DNA of 64,000 nt from Helicobacter pylori (lineage in GTDB: Bacteria; Campylobacterota; Campylobacteria; Campylobacterales; Helicobacteraceae). A program made the position numbers and the translations under genes. The notes under the pieces were generated by a model. That model ran no database searches. It was not told the DNA's origin and worked only from the letters and a program-made list of their open reading frames with translations. Positions within the stretch are counted from its first letter, which is position 1; each line of letters opens with the position of its first letter. Shown piece by piece: positions 6,307-15,017 of the stretch. The DNA lies in the NCBI RefSeq assembly GCF_030323545.1, contig NZ_CP122954.1:744001-808000 (forward strand), read 5' to 3'.

Positions 6307-9163
6307 CCATAAAACCCTTTCAAACGGCATTCACATACAAAATTTAAAAATCGGGAAGCTTGGCATTTCTGAATTATACTTAAAACTTAACAACAAGCTT
6401 TCTTTAGAAGTTGAACGCATTGATCTCTCTTCTTTCTTCCATCAAAAACCCACTAAAAAGCGTTTAGAAGTTTCTGATCTGATTAAAAATATCCGTTATG
6501 GCATCTGGGCGGTGTCTTATTTTGAAAAGCTTAAAGTCAAAGAAATCATTTTAGATGATAAAAATAAAGCCAATATCTTTTTTGATGGGAATAAATACGA
6601 GTTAGAATTCCCGGGAGTCAAAGGGGAATTTTCCCTAGAAGATGATAAAAATATCAAGCTTAAAATCATCAATCTGCTTTTTAAAAATATTAAAGTCCAA
6701 GTAGATGGCAACGCCCACTATTCACCCAAAGCTAGGAAAATGGCGTTTAATTTGATTGTCAAGCCCTTAATCGAACCCAGTGCTGCAATTTATTTGCAAG
6801 GGCTAACCGATTTAAAAACCATAGAATTAAAAATTAACACTTCTCCAATGAAAAGCCTAGCGTTTTTAAAGCCTCTTTTCCAACGCCAATCGCAAAAAAA
6901 TTTAAAAACATGGATTTTTGACAAGATCCAATTTGCTAGCTTTAAGATTGATAACGCTTTAATCAAAGCTAATTTCACTCCTAGCGAGTTTATCCCATCG
7001 CTTTTAGAAAATTCTGTAGTTAAAGCCACTTTGATCAAACCTTCAGTCGTTTTCAATGATGGCTTATCGCCCATTAAAATGGATAAAACCGAATTGATAT
7101 TCAAAAACAAACAGCTCCTCATACAGCCCCAAAAAATCACTTATGAAACCATGGAATTAACCGGCTCTTACGCCACTTTTTCCAATTTGTTAGAAGCCCC
7201 TAAGTTGGAGGTTTTTTTAAAAACGACCCCTAATTATTATGGCGATAGCATTAAGGATTTATTGAGCGCTTATAAAGTCGTTTTGCCTTTGGATAAAATC
7301 AGCACGCCATCTAGCGCGGATTTGAAACTCACCTTACAATTCTTAAAAAACACCGCCCCACTATTTAGCGTTCAAGGCAATGTTAATTTGCAAGAAGGCA
7401 CCCTCTCGCTCTATAATATCCCCCTTTATACGCAAAACGCTAGCGTAAGCCTAGATATTACCCAAGAATACCAATACATCTACATAGAAACTACCCACAC
7501 CCGCTATGAAAACATGCTGGATTTAGACGCTAAAATCGCTTTAGATTTGAATAAAAAAACCCTTTCTTTAGATTCTTTGGTCCATAAAATACGATTCAAC
7601 ACTAACAATAATGTCAATATGCGTTCTTACGGTTTGAATAACGACCAAGATAACCCACAGCCTACTAAATTTTCTTTAGATTTAAAAAGCTTGCATTCTA
7701 TTATTCAAGAGGGTGAAAACTCAGAGGCGTTTAGAAGAAAAATCATAGACACCATTAAAGCCCAAAGTGAAGACAAATTCACTAAAGATGTTTTCTACGC
7801 TACAGAAGACACTCTTAAAAACCTTTCTTTGAATTTTGATTTTTCTAACCCAGATTACATGCAATGGAGCGTGCCACAACTTTTATTAGAGGGCGAATTT
7901 AAAGATAACGCCTATGTTTTTAGAATCAAAGATTTGAAAAAAATCAAGCCCTATTCCCCTATTATGAAATATTTCGCCTTAGAAGATGGCTCTTTGGAAG
8001 TTTCTACGAGCGATTTTATTAATATTGATTTTTTTGCTAAGGATTTGAAAATCACTTTACCCATCTATCATAGCAACGGCAAGCAGTTTAATTCCCTCTC
8101 TTTATTTGGCTCTATTAATAAAGATGAAATTTCTGTCTATACTCCAAGCAAAAGCATATCTATAAAAGTTAAGGGGGATCAAAAGGATATTACCCTTAAT
8201 AACATTGATTTGAGTATTGATGATTTTTTAGATAGTAAGATGCCAGCGATTGCGGGATTATTCTCCAAAGAACGAAAAGAAAAGCCTAGCTCTAAAGAAA
8301 TCCAAGATGAAGATATTTTCATTAGCGCCAAACAACGCTATGAAAAAGCCCACAAAATTATCCCTATCTCTACACGCATCCATGCTAAAGATGTCGTGTT
8401 AATCTATAAAAAAATGCCTTTTCCTTTAGAAAATCTTGATATTGTCGCTCAAGATGACAGAGTGAAAATTGATGGCAATTATAAAAACGCCATGATCATG
8501 GCGGATTTAGTGCATGGGGCTTTGTATCTTAAGGCTCATAATTTTAGCGGGGATTATATCAACACTATTCTCCAAAAAGATTTCGTAGAAGGGGGCTTAT
8601 TCACGCTTATTGGGGCTCTTGAAGATCAGGTTTTCAACGGCGAATTAAAATTCCAAAACACAAGCTTAAAGAATTTCGCTCTCATGCAAAACATGATCAA
8701 TCTCATCAACACCATTCCCTCCCTCATTGTCTTTAGGAACCCTCATTTAGGGGCTAATGGCTATCAAATCAAAAAGGGATCTGTTGTTTTTGGGATCACT
8801 AAAGAATATTTAGGGTTAGAAAAAATTGATCTTATCGGCAAAACGCTTGATATTGCTGGCAATGGGATCATTGAATTAGACAAAAACAAATTGGATTTGA
8901 ATTTAGAAGTTTCCACTATCAAAGCTTTGAGCAATGTCTTAAATAAAATCCCTATTGTGGGCTATCTTGTCTTAGGAAAAGGAGGTAAAATCACCACTAA
9001 TGTGAATGTCAAAGGCACGCTGGATAACCCTAAAACCAAAGTAACTTTAGCGGCAGACATTATCCAAGCGCCTTTTAAAATCTTGCGCCGTATTTTCACA
9101 CCTATTGACATCATCGTGGATGAAGTCAAAAAAAATATTGAATCAAAAAGGAAATTAAAATGA
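6224..9163 (+). CDS. AsmA-like (YhdP/DUF3971-type) envelope protein
   Basis: A 979-residue protein with an N-terminal membrane anchor (residues about 10-28), long beta-rich periplasmic sequence and a C-terminal part (GNGIIELDKNKLDLNLEVS, then KGTLDNPKTKVTLAADI) typical of AsmA-like C-terminal domains. Such proteins form hydrophobic-groove bridges for phospholipid transfer to the outer membrane in other Gram-negatives; the role here is by homology. The ATG at 6224 has a weak ribosome site, yet no other Met occurs before the anchor. It overlaps the next gene by 4 nt. Confidence 0.8.
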   Translation: MNKRKHVSKKVFNVIILFVAVFTLLVVIHKTLSNGIHIQNLKIGKLGISELYLKLNNKLSLEVERIDLSSFFHQKPTKKRLEVSDLIKNIRYGIWAVSYFEKLKVKEIILDDKNKANIFFDGNKYELEFPGVKGEFSLEDDKNIKLKIINLLFKNIKVQVDGNAHYSPKARKMAFNLIVKPLIEPSAAIYLQGLTDLKTIELKINTSPMKSLAFLKPLFQRQSQKNLKTWIFDKIQFASFKIDNALIKANFTPSEFIPSLLENSVVKATLIKPSVVFNDGLSPIKMDKTELIFKNKQLLIQPQKITYETMELTGSYATFSNLLEAPKLEVFLKTTPNYYGDSIKDLLSAYKVVLPLDKISTPSSADLKLTLQFLKNTAPLFSVQGNVNLQEGTLSLYNIPLYTQNASVSLDITQEYQYIYIETTHTRYENMLDLDAKIALDLNKKTLSLDSLVHKIRFNTNNNVNMRSYGLNNDQDNPQPTKFSLDLKSLHSIIQEGENSEAFRRKIIDTIKAQSEDKFTKDVFYATEDTLKNLSLNFDFSNPDYMQWSVPQLLLEGEFKDNAYVFRIKDLKKIKPYSPIMKYFALEDGSLEVSTSDFINIDFFAKDLKITLPIYHSNGKQFNSLSLFGSINKDEISVYTPSKSISIKVKGDQKDITLNNIDLSIDDFLDSKMPAIAGLFSKERKEKPSSKEIQDEDIFISAKQRYEKAHKIIPISTRIHAKDVVLIYKKMPFPLENLDIVAQDDRVKIDGNYKNAMIMADLVHGALYLKAHNFSGDYINTILQKDFVEGGLFTLIGALEDQVFNGELKFQNTSLKNFALMQNMINLINTIPSLIVFRNPHLGANGYQIKKGSVVFGITKEYLGLEKIDLIGKTLDIAGNGIIELDKNKLDLNLEVSTIKALSNVLNKIPIVGYLVLGKGGKITTNVNVKGTLDNPKTKVTLAADIIQAPFKILRRIFTPIDIIVDEVKKNIESKRKLK

Positions 9164-9390
9164 CGCTCAATGAAGCCATTAAAGACAAAGTTTATGAAAT
9201 CGTAGAAATCGCTAACTGCGATGAAGCCCTAAAAAAACGCTTTCTGTCTTTTGGTATCCATGAAGGGGTTCAATGCACCCTTTTGCATTATTCCATGAAA
9301 AAAGCCACGCTTTCGGTTAAAATCAACCGCATTCAAGTGGCTTTAAGATCCCATGAAGCGCAATACCTTATCATCAAAGAAAGCGTGTGA
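9160..9390 (+). CDS. feoA: FeoA-domain small protein
   Basis: A 76-residue protein of SH3-like FeoA type: the patterns KKRFLSFGIHEGVQCTLLH and a C-terminal hydrophobic beta segment (RIQVALRSHEAQYLII) fit the family. FeoA normally supports the ferrous-iron transporter FeoB, but no feoB is adjacent. It overlaps the previous gene by 4 nt (ATGA) and the nth start by GTGA, so the three genes are probably translated together. Whether it acts on FeoB encoded elsewhere is inference. Confidence 0.75.
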   Translation: MTLNEAIKDKVYEIVEIANCDEALKKRFLSFGIHEGVQCTLLHYSMKKATLSVKINRIQVALRSHEAQYLIIKESV

Positions 9391-10043
9391 AAATGGGTTT
9401 AAAATGCGCTAAAACTCACCAAAAAGCCCAACAAATCAAAGAACTGCTTTTAAAACATTACCCCAACCAAACCACCGAATTACACCATAAAAACCCCTAT
9501 GAATTGCTGGTGGCTACCATTTTAAGCGCTCAATGCACGGACGCTAGAGTGAATACAATAACGCCCAAGTTATTTGAAAAATACCCAAGCGTGAATGATT
9601 TAGCCCTCGCTTCTTTAGAAGAAGTTAAAGAGATCATCCAATCCGTTTCTTATTTTAACAATAAAAGCAAGCATTTAATCAGTATGGCACAAAAAGTGGT
9701 TAGGGACTTTAAGGGCGTTATCCCCTCTACGCAAAAAGAACTGATGAGCCTGGATGGCGTGGGGCAAAAAACCGCTAATGTGGTGCTTTCAGTGTGTTTT
9801 GATGCAAACTATATGGCGGTAGATACCCATGTGTTCCGCACGACGCACCGCTTAGGCTTAAGCAATGCTAAAGATCCCATTAAAACCGAAGAAGAACTCA
9901 GCGATCTTTTTAAAGACAACCTGTCCAAACTCCACCATGCCTTAATCTTGTTTGGTCGCTACACCTGCAAGGCTAAAAACCCCTTATGCGATGCGTGTTT
10001 TTTAAAAGAATTTTGCGTTTCTAAGGCTAGCTTTAAAGCGTAG
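9387..10043 (+). CDS. nth: Endonuclease III
   Basis: Base-excision-repair DNA glycosylase/AP lyase acting on oxidised pyrimidines. The helix-hairpin-helix with the catalytic Lys is seen as LMSLDGVGQKTANVVL, followed by the catalytic Asp in AVDTHVFR, and the C-terminal [4Fe-4S] loop is C-X6-C-X2-C-X5-C (CKAKNPLCDACFLKEFC). Length 218 matches the family. The GTG at 9387 overlaps the stop of feoA; the ATG at 9393 would be the alternative start. Confidence 0.95.
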   Translation: MKMGLKCAKTHQKAQQIKELLLKHYPNQTTELHHKNPYELLVATILSAQCTDARVNTITPKLFEKYPSVNDLALASLEEVKEIIQSVSYFNNKSKHLISMAQKVVRDFKGVIPSTQKELMSLDGVGQKTANVVLSVCFDANYMAVDTHVFRTTHRLGLSNAKDPIKTEEELSDLFKDNLSKLHHALILFGRYTCKAKNPLCDACFLKEFCVSKASFKA

Positions 10044-10084
10044 TGGCTTTATTTGTTATAAAATTTATAGTAAAATTAAGATTT

Positions 10085-10090
10085 TATAAT
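10085..10090 (+). promoter_or_regulatory. -10 box upstream of fliN
   Basis: TATAAT, 37 nt before the fliN ATG. It has no flagellar sigma-28 or sigma-54 consensus, suggesting vegetative transcription. Confidence 0.45.
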
Positions 10091-10126
10091 CAAAGTTAAA
10101 TCATTCTTGAAAGAGTAGAAAGTTTT

Positions 10127-10498
10127 ATGTCAGAAACAGAAGCTAATAAGTTAAAAATAGCCGAAAAAGAAAAAGAGAAAGCGAATAAAGAAAGAGAACT
10201 AGAGCTTTCCACTTATTTAGAAGAACTCATTTGCGATTATAAAAACCTTTTAGACATGGAGATTGTTTTTAGCGCGGAACTTGGCTCTACGCAAATCCCT
10301 TTGTTGCAAATTTTGCGTTTTGAAAAAGGCTCTGTGATTGATTTGCAAAAACCTGCCGGAGAGAGCGTGGATACTTTTGTGAACGGGCGGGTGATTGGTA
10401 AGGGTGAGGTGATGGTTTTTGAAAGGAATTTAGCCATTCGTTTGAATGAAATTCTTGATTCTAACGCCATTGTGTATTATCTCGCTAAAAATTCATGA
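10127..10498 (+). CDS. fliN: Flagellar motor switch protein FliN
   Basis: C-ring component that sets rotation direction together with FliG, FliM and FliY. The C-terminal SPOA domain (residues about 45-115) shows ELGSTQIPLLQILRF, GSVIDLQKPAGESVD and VNGRVIGKGEV with conserved residues in place. The first 35 residues are highly charged and helical. At 123 residues it is a normal FliN rather than the longer FliY. It overlaps the following gene by 4 nt, which supports a shared flagellar role for that gene. Confidence 0.93.
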   Translation: MSETEANKLKIAEKEKEKANKERELELSTYLEELICDYKNLLDMEIVFSAELGSTQIPLLQILRFEKGSVIDLQKPAGESVDTFVNGRVIGKGEVMVFERNLAIRLNEILDSNAIVYYLAKNS

Positions 10499-11376
10499 GA
10501 GCGTTGTTTTTATTGTTGAGTGCTGTTTTAATGTTATTGGCTGAAGAAAAAATACCTTTAAACGATGACGCCCCTATTAAACTAGTGCATTGGCAAAATG
10601 CATTAAAAGAAGTCCAACCTGATTCAAACGCTCCAGCAACACCACCTATAAAAGCCGTGCAAACCACGCTCACTTTTGAAACGCCTTTTAACAAAACGCC
10701 TAAAATCATGGAAGTTGAAGGGCAAAAGGTGATCGTTTTAAAAAACGCTAAACTGGATTCTAAAAAAATGATGGATTTTAAAGAAGCCTCTTTAAATGCC
10801 TTAGAAATGTTTTCCTACCAAAATGACATCTATCTCTTGTCTAAAAAAGCCACAACAGAATTAGAAATCCAAGCTTCAAACAGCAAGGACAAAAAGCAAC
10901 TCCGCTTTCTTTTTTTGCCTAAAGGTTTTCATTTAGCCCCACCGCCTAACCTGAAAGAAAAATCTCAGCAAACTAACCTTGCACAAAAAGACACCAACGA
11001 GCAACCCCAAAGCCCTTTAAACACTCTAGAGTTAAAACCCCCACTGGATTTAAGCCATGCTTATAAAGCGCTAGCGGTTATTGTTGCCTTACTCTTAATA
11101 TTGTATATAATCAAAAAAAAAATTGTTCCCACACAAGGGTCTTTTTCTGCAAAAGATTTTAAGTTAGAAGTTAGTGTTTTGGGTCGTATTGATGCGAACC
11201 ATAAAATCATTTCCATAGAAACTAATAAGGAGCGTTACTTGGTCTTACTAAGCGATAAATACGGCCTGCTTTTAGACAAAATAAGCCCAAAAACATCTAA
11301 GGAAGAACTGATTAAAGAAGCTGAAAATAATATAAAGAATTCAAAATTAGGAAATTTATATGCCGGAAAATTCTAA
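10495..11376 (+). CDS. fliO: Probable flagellar export protein FliO with large periplasmic part
   Basis: The 293-residue protein has an N-terminal signal-like segment (residues 2-14), about 170 residues of presumed periplasmic sequence, one transmembrane helix (about 189-205, ending IIKKKI) and a C-terminal cytoplasmic domain with DFKLEVSVLGRIDANHKIISIE and YLVLLSDKYGLLLDKI, which matches the FliO pattern. FliO aids assembly of the FliPQR export gate. It directly overlaps fliN. A run of 10 A (11113-11122) codes the lysines after the membrane helix. The start of tonB overlaps its end by 17 nt. Confidence 0.7.
   Translation: MRALFLLLSAVLMLLAEEKIPLNDDAPIKLVHWQNALKEVQPDSNAPATPPIKAVQTTLTFETPFNKTPKIMEVEGQKVIVLKNAKLDSKKMMDFKEASLNALEMFSYQNDIYLLSKKATTELEIQASNSKDKKQLRFLFLPKGFHLAPPPNLKEKSQQTNLAQKDTNEQPQSPLNTLELKPPLDLSHAYKALAVIVALLLILYIIKKKIVPTQGSFSAKDFKLEVSVLGRIDANHKIISIETNKERYLVLLSDKYGLLLDKISPKTSKEELIKEAENNIKNSKLGNLYAGKF
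11113..11122 (+). repeat. A10 tract inside fliO
   Basis: Ten consecutive A residues at codons for KKKI just after the transmembrane helix. In frame here; a one-base slip would remove the cytoplasmic domain. Confidence 0.6.
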
Positions 11377-12334
11377 ACTACAACCTGCTAAATTAGGGAA
11401 AAATTTTGACCCTGTGGATCATTCTAATAGGAATTTTTTCTTTTCTCTCATTCTGTCTGTATTGTTACACTGGTTGATTTATTTTTTATTTGAACACAGA
11501 GAAGATTTTTTTCCTTCAAAACCCAAGCTCGTTAAATTAAATCCTGAAAATTTATTGGTTTTAAAAAGAGGCCATTCACAAGATCCCAGTAAAAACACCC
11601 AAGGCGCTCCTAAACCCACGCTGGCTGGCCCCCAAAAACCCCCAACACCCCCCACCCCACCCACACCCCCCACTCCGCCAACACCGCCAAAACCTATAGA
11701 AAAGCCAAAGCCTGAACCTAAACCAAAGCCCAAACCAGAACCCAAAAAGCCCAACCACAAACATAAGGCTCTTAAAAAAGTGGAAAAAGTGGAAGAGAAA
11801 AAAGTAGTAGAAGAGAAAAAAGAAGAGAAAAAAGAAGAGAAAAAAGTAGTAGAACAAAAAGTAGAGCAGAAAAAAATAGAAGAGAAAAAACCTGTCAAAA
11901 AAGAATTTGACCCTAACCAGCTTTCTTTCTTGCCTAAAGAAGTTGCGCCACCCAGAAAAGAAAATAATAAAGGCTTGGATAACCAAACCAGAAGGGATAT
12001 TGATGAATTGTATGGCGAAGAATTTGGGGATTTAGGCACAGCCGAAAAAGATTTCATCAGGAATAATTTAAGGGATATTGGGCGCATCACGCAAAAATAT
12101 TTAGAATACCCTCAAGTAGCGGCTTATTTAGGGCAGGACGGGACGAATGCGGTAGAGTTTTACTTGCACCCTAACGGCGATATTACCGATCTTAAAATCA
12201 TCATTGGCTCTGAATATAAAATGCTCGATGACAACACCTTAAAAACCATTCAGATCGCTTATAAGGATTACCCACGCCCCAAAACTAAAACCCTCATTCG
12301 CATTAGAGTGCGTTATTACTTAGGGGGCAATTAA
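11360..12334 (+). CDS. tonB: TonB energy transducer
   Basis: TonB links ExbB/ExbD and the proton gradient to outer-membrane receptors for iron, nickel and haem. Visible parts are an N-terminal membrane anchor (about residues 25-44), a proline-rich stretch of repeated TPP units, alternating KP/EP units, a long Lys/Glu tract (EKKVVEEKKEEKKEEKK) and the C-terminal TonB domain (YLEYPQVAAYLGQDGTNAVEFY ending RVRYYLGGN). The 324-residue length is on the long side because of the repeat-rich spacer. It precedes pyrC by 3 nt. Confidence 0.92.
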   Translation: MPENSKLQPAKLGKNFDPVDHSNRNFFFSLILSVLLHWLIYFLFEHREDFFPSKPKLVKLNPENLLVLKRGHSQDPSKNTQGAPKPTLAGPQKPPTPPTPPTPPTPPTPPKPIEKPKPEPKPKPKPEPKKPNHKHKALKKVEKVEEKKVVEEKKEEKKEEKKVVEQKVEQKKIEEKKPVKKEFDPNQLSFLPKEVAPPRKENNKGLDNQTRRDIDELYGEEFGDLGTAEKDFIRNNLRDIGRITQKYLEYPQVAAYLGQDGTNAVEFYLHPNGDITDLKIIIGSEYKMLDDNTLKTIQIAYKDYPRPKTKTLIRIRVRYYLGGN

Positions 12335-12337
12335 AAA

Positions 12338-13357
12338 ATGGAAATCACGCTTTTTGACCCCATAGACGCCCACTTGCATGTGCGAGAAAACGCGCTTTTA
12401 AAAGCGGTGTTAAGATATTCTAGCGAGCCTTTTAGCGCTGCGGTGATCATGCCTAATCTCAGTAAGCCTTTGATTGACACTCCAACCACCCTTGAATACG
12501 AAGAAGAAATTTTAAACCATTCTTCAAACTTCAAGCCTTTAATGAGTTTGTATTTTAATGATGACTTGACTTTAGAAGAACTGCAACGTGCTCACGAAAA
12601 AGGTATCAGATTTTTAAAACTCTACCCCAAAGGCATGACCACAAATGCGCAAAACGGCACTTCGGATTTGTTGGGTGAAAAAACTTTAGAGGTTTTAGAA
12701 AACGCCCAAAAATTAGGCTTTATTTTATGCATCCATGCAGAACAAGCTGGGTTTTGTTTGGATAAAGAATTTTTATGCCACAGCGTTTTAGAAACTTTCG
12801 CCCTTTCATTCCCTAAACTCAAAATCATTATAGAACATTTGAGCGACTGGCGCAGTATCGCTCTAATTGAAAAGCATGACAATCTCTATGCGACTTTAAC
12901 TTTACACCATATCAGCATGACTTTAGATGATTTATTAGGGGGGAGTTTGAACCCGCATTGTTTTTGCAAACCTTTAATCAAAACCAAAAAAGACCAAGAA
13001 AGGCTTTTATCCCTTGCTTTAAAAGCCCACCCTAAAATCTCTTTTGGCTCTGATAGCGCCCCGCATTTTATCTCTAAAAAACATAGCGCTAACATCCCGG
13101 CAGGCATCTTTTCTGCCCCTATTTTATTGCCTGCGTTGTGCGAACTTTTTGAAAAACACAACGCTTTAGAAAACTTGCAAGCCTTTATCAGCGATAACGC
13201 TAAAAAAATCTATGCGCTAGACAATTTGCCAGCTAAAAAAGTGCGTTTGTCTAAAAAACCCTTTATGATCCCTACACACACGCTTTGTTTGAATGAAAAA
13301 ATCGCTATCTTAAGAGGGGGCGAAACGCTATCTTGGAACTTTCAAGAAATCGCCTAA
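12338..13357 (+). CDS. pyrC: Dihydroorotase
   Basis: Third step of pyrimidine synthesis: cyclisation of carbamoyl aspartate to dihydroorotate. The zinc-binding start motif is DAHLHVRE (near residue 10), later histidines occur in CIHAEQ and IIEHLSD, and the catalytic Asp is in FGSDSAPHF. The 339-residue length is that of the type II enzyme. It overlaps the next gene by 25 nt in another frame. Confidence 0.95.
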   Translation: MEITLFDPIDAHLHVRENALLKAVLRYSSEPFSAAVIMPNLSKPLIDTPTTLEYEEEILNHSSNFKPLMSLYFNDDLTLEELQRAHEKGIRFLKLYPKGMTTNAQNGTSDLLGEKTLEVLENAQKLGFILCIHAEQAGFCLDKEFLCHSVLETFALSFPKLKIIIEHLSDWRSIALIEKHDNLYATLTLHHISMTLDDLLGGSLNPHCFCKPLIKTKKDQERLLSLALKAHPKISFGSDSAPHFISKKHSANIPAGIFSAPILLPALCELFEKHNALENLQAFISDNAKKIYALDNLPAKKVRLSKKPFMIPTHTLCLNEKIAILRGGETLSWNFQEIA

Positions 13358-14451
13358 AGCATGCCGCCTTTTTTGTGGGGCTTTTTATCGTTTTATTTTT
13401 AATTATAATGAAGCGCCAAACCCCCCCCTATGCTTTCACGCACAATCAAACCCTTGTTACTCAAAACCCCCCCTATTTCACGCAACTCACTATCCCTAAA
13501 CCAAATGACGCTTTAAGCGTGCATGCGAGCTCTTTAATCAGCTTGCCTAATGATAATCTTTTGAGCGCTTATTTTAGCGGCACTAAAGAAGGGGCAAGGG
13601 ATGTGAAAATCAGCGCGAATCTTTTTGACAGCAAGATTAATCGCTGGAGCGAAGCCTTCATTCTTTTAACCAAAGAAGAGCTTTCCAAAAACGCGCATGA
13701 ATACATCAAAAAATTAGGTAACCCCTTGCTTTTTTTGCATGACGATAAAATTTTGTTGTTTGTCGTAGGGGTGAGCATGGGCGGGTGGGCCACTTCTAAA
13801 ATCTATCAACTGGAAAGCGCTTTAGAGCCAATTCGTTTTAAATTTGTGCAAAAACTCTCCTTAAGCCCTTTTTTAAACTTAAGCCATTTGATAAAAAATA
13901 AGCCTTTAAACACCACTGATGGCGGATTTATGCTACCACTCTATCACGAATTAGCCACCCAATACCCCTTGTTGTTGAAATTTGACAAACAAAATAACCC
14001 AAGAGAGCTTTTAAGGCCTAATGCCCTAAACCACCAGCTCCAGCCAAGCCTAACCCCCTTTAAAGACTGCGCTATTATGGCGTTTAGAAACCATTCCTTT
14101 AAAGATAGCCTCATGCTAGAAACCTGTAAAACCCCCACTATTTGGCAAAAACCCATGCTGACGAATTTGAAAAACTTGAATGACGCTTTGAATTTGATCA
14201 ATTTAAACAAAGAATTGTATTTGATCCACAACTCTAGCGATTCATCACTGCGCCGTAAAGAACTCTTGCTTTCTAAATTAGAAAACCCAAACTCTTTTAA
14301 AACCTTAAAAATTTTAGATAAAGCGAATGAAGTGAGTTACCCAAGCTATAGTCTTAATCCTCATTTTATAGATATTGTCTATACCTACAACCGCTCTCAT
14401 ATCAAACACATCCGTTTTAATATGGCTTATTTAAAATCCCTTCTCAAGTGA
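13333..14451 (+). CDS. Kdo hydrolase, sialidase-like subunit (HP0580-type)
   Basis: In H. pylori the HP0579/HP0580 pair removes the outer Kdo sugar from lipid A-core LPS (Stead and co-workers); this is the catalytic, BNR/sialidase-like half. An N-terminal membrane anchor (residues about 10-26, [17 protein letters not shown]) holds a periplasmic domain rich in beta strands. The TTG at 13333 lies inside pyrC; the first ATG (codon 27) would remove the anchor, so I prefer the TTG. A run of eight C at 13421-13428 codes residues T-P-P just after the anchor and could slip. Confidence 0.78.
   Translation: MELSRNRLKHAAFFVGLFIVLFLIIMKRQTPPYAFTHNQTLVTQNPPYFTQLTIPKPNDALSVHASSLISLPNDNLLSAYFSGTKEGARDVKISANLFDSKINRWSEAFILLTKEELSKNAHEYIKKLGNPLLFLHDDKILLFVVGVSMGGWATSKIYQLESALEPIRFKFVQKLSLSPFLNLSHLIKNKPLNTTDGGFMLPLYHELATQYPLLLKFDKQNNPRELLRPNALNHQLQPSLTPFKDCAIMAFRNHSFKDSLMLETCKTPTIWQKPMLTNLKNLNDALNLINLNKELYLIHNSSDSSLRRKELLLSKLENPNSFKTLKILDKANEVSYPSYSLNPHFIDIVYTYNRSHIKHIRFNMAYLKSLLK
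13421..13428 (+). repeat. C8 tract in the Kdo hydrolase gene
   Basis: Eight C residues close to the 5' end, in frame in this copy, followed about 40 nt later by a C7 run (13467-13473). Poly-C tracts of this kind are common contingency sites in H. pylori surface genes. Confidence 0.6.
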
Positions 14452-14457
14452 TTAGTC

Positions 14458-15012
14458 ATGTTTATACATTCTTCTTACACGCTGAGTTTTATATGGCTTT
14501 TTTTAATTTTCTTTTTTTTCAAAAATAGAGCGTTAAGTTTGAGGTTTTCGCTCTCTTTTGTAAGCGTGATTTTAAGCAATACCGCTTTTAAAGACTCTCT
14601 ATCGCTCAACGCCTTTTTAAGCAGTTTTACAGCCCCCTTAAGCCCCTTTAGCTGTCTTTTGATCCTTGCTTATGCGCTCTTTTCTTGCCATCTCCTCCAA
14701 AAGCCCCCTTTAGAAACCTTGCAATCTTATAGCGTCATGCTGTTTTTCAATCTGTTGCTTTTGACAGATATTTTAGGGTTTTTGCCTTTTTCAATCTACC
14801 ATCATTTCATGGCTTCTCTTATTTTTAGCGCGCTTTTTTGTAGCAGTTTGTTTTTGAGCAGCCCCTTATTAGGCATGATCGCTTTAGTAGCGTTATCCAG
14901 TTCGCTTTTAATGCGTTCTAATTTTCAAATCTTAGATTCTTTATTGGATTTCCCCTTGCTTCTTTTTGTCTTTTTTAAGACTTTATCTCTTGTTAAAAAA
15001 AGGTTGTATTAA
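14458..15012 (+). CDS. Kdo hydrolase membrane partner (HP0579-type)
   Basis: A 184-residue, strongly hydrophobic protein with about five or six transmembrane helices and no soluble domain. From its position 6 nt after the sialidase-like gene it corresponds to the second component needed for outer-Kdo removal. T7 and T8 runs occur near its 5' end. The sequence gives no catalytic motif, so the assignment rests on context and on the known pair. Confidence 0.68.
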   Translation: MFIHSSYTLSFIWLFLIFFFFKNRALSLRFSLSFVSVILSNTAFKDSLSLNAFLSSFTAPLSPFSCLLILAYALFSCHLLQKPPLETLQSYSVMLFFNLLLLTDILGFLPFSIYHHFMASLIFSALFCSSLFLSSPLLGMIALVALSSSLLMRSNFQILDSLLDFPLLLFVFFKTLSLVKKRLY

Positions 15013-15017
15013 CGCTT

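Noticed and set aside
11640..11700. Proline codon repeats in tonB as a phase switch
   Set aside because: Units are multiples of three bases, so length change alters only the spacer, not the frame.
11479..12090. Gly/Phe-rich minus-strand frame of 203 codons
   Set aside because: Antisense shadow of the proline- and lysine-rich repeats of tonB.
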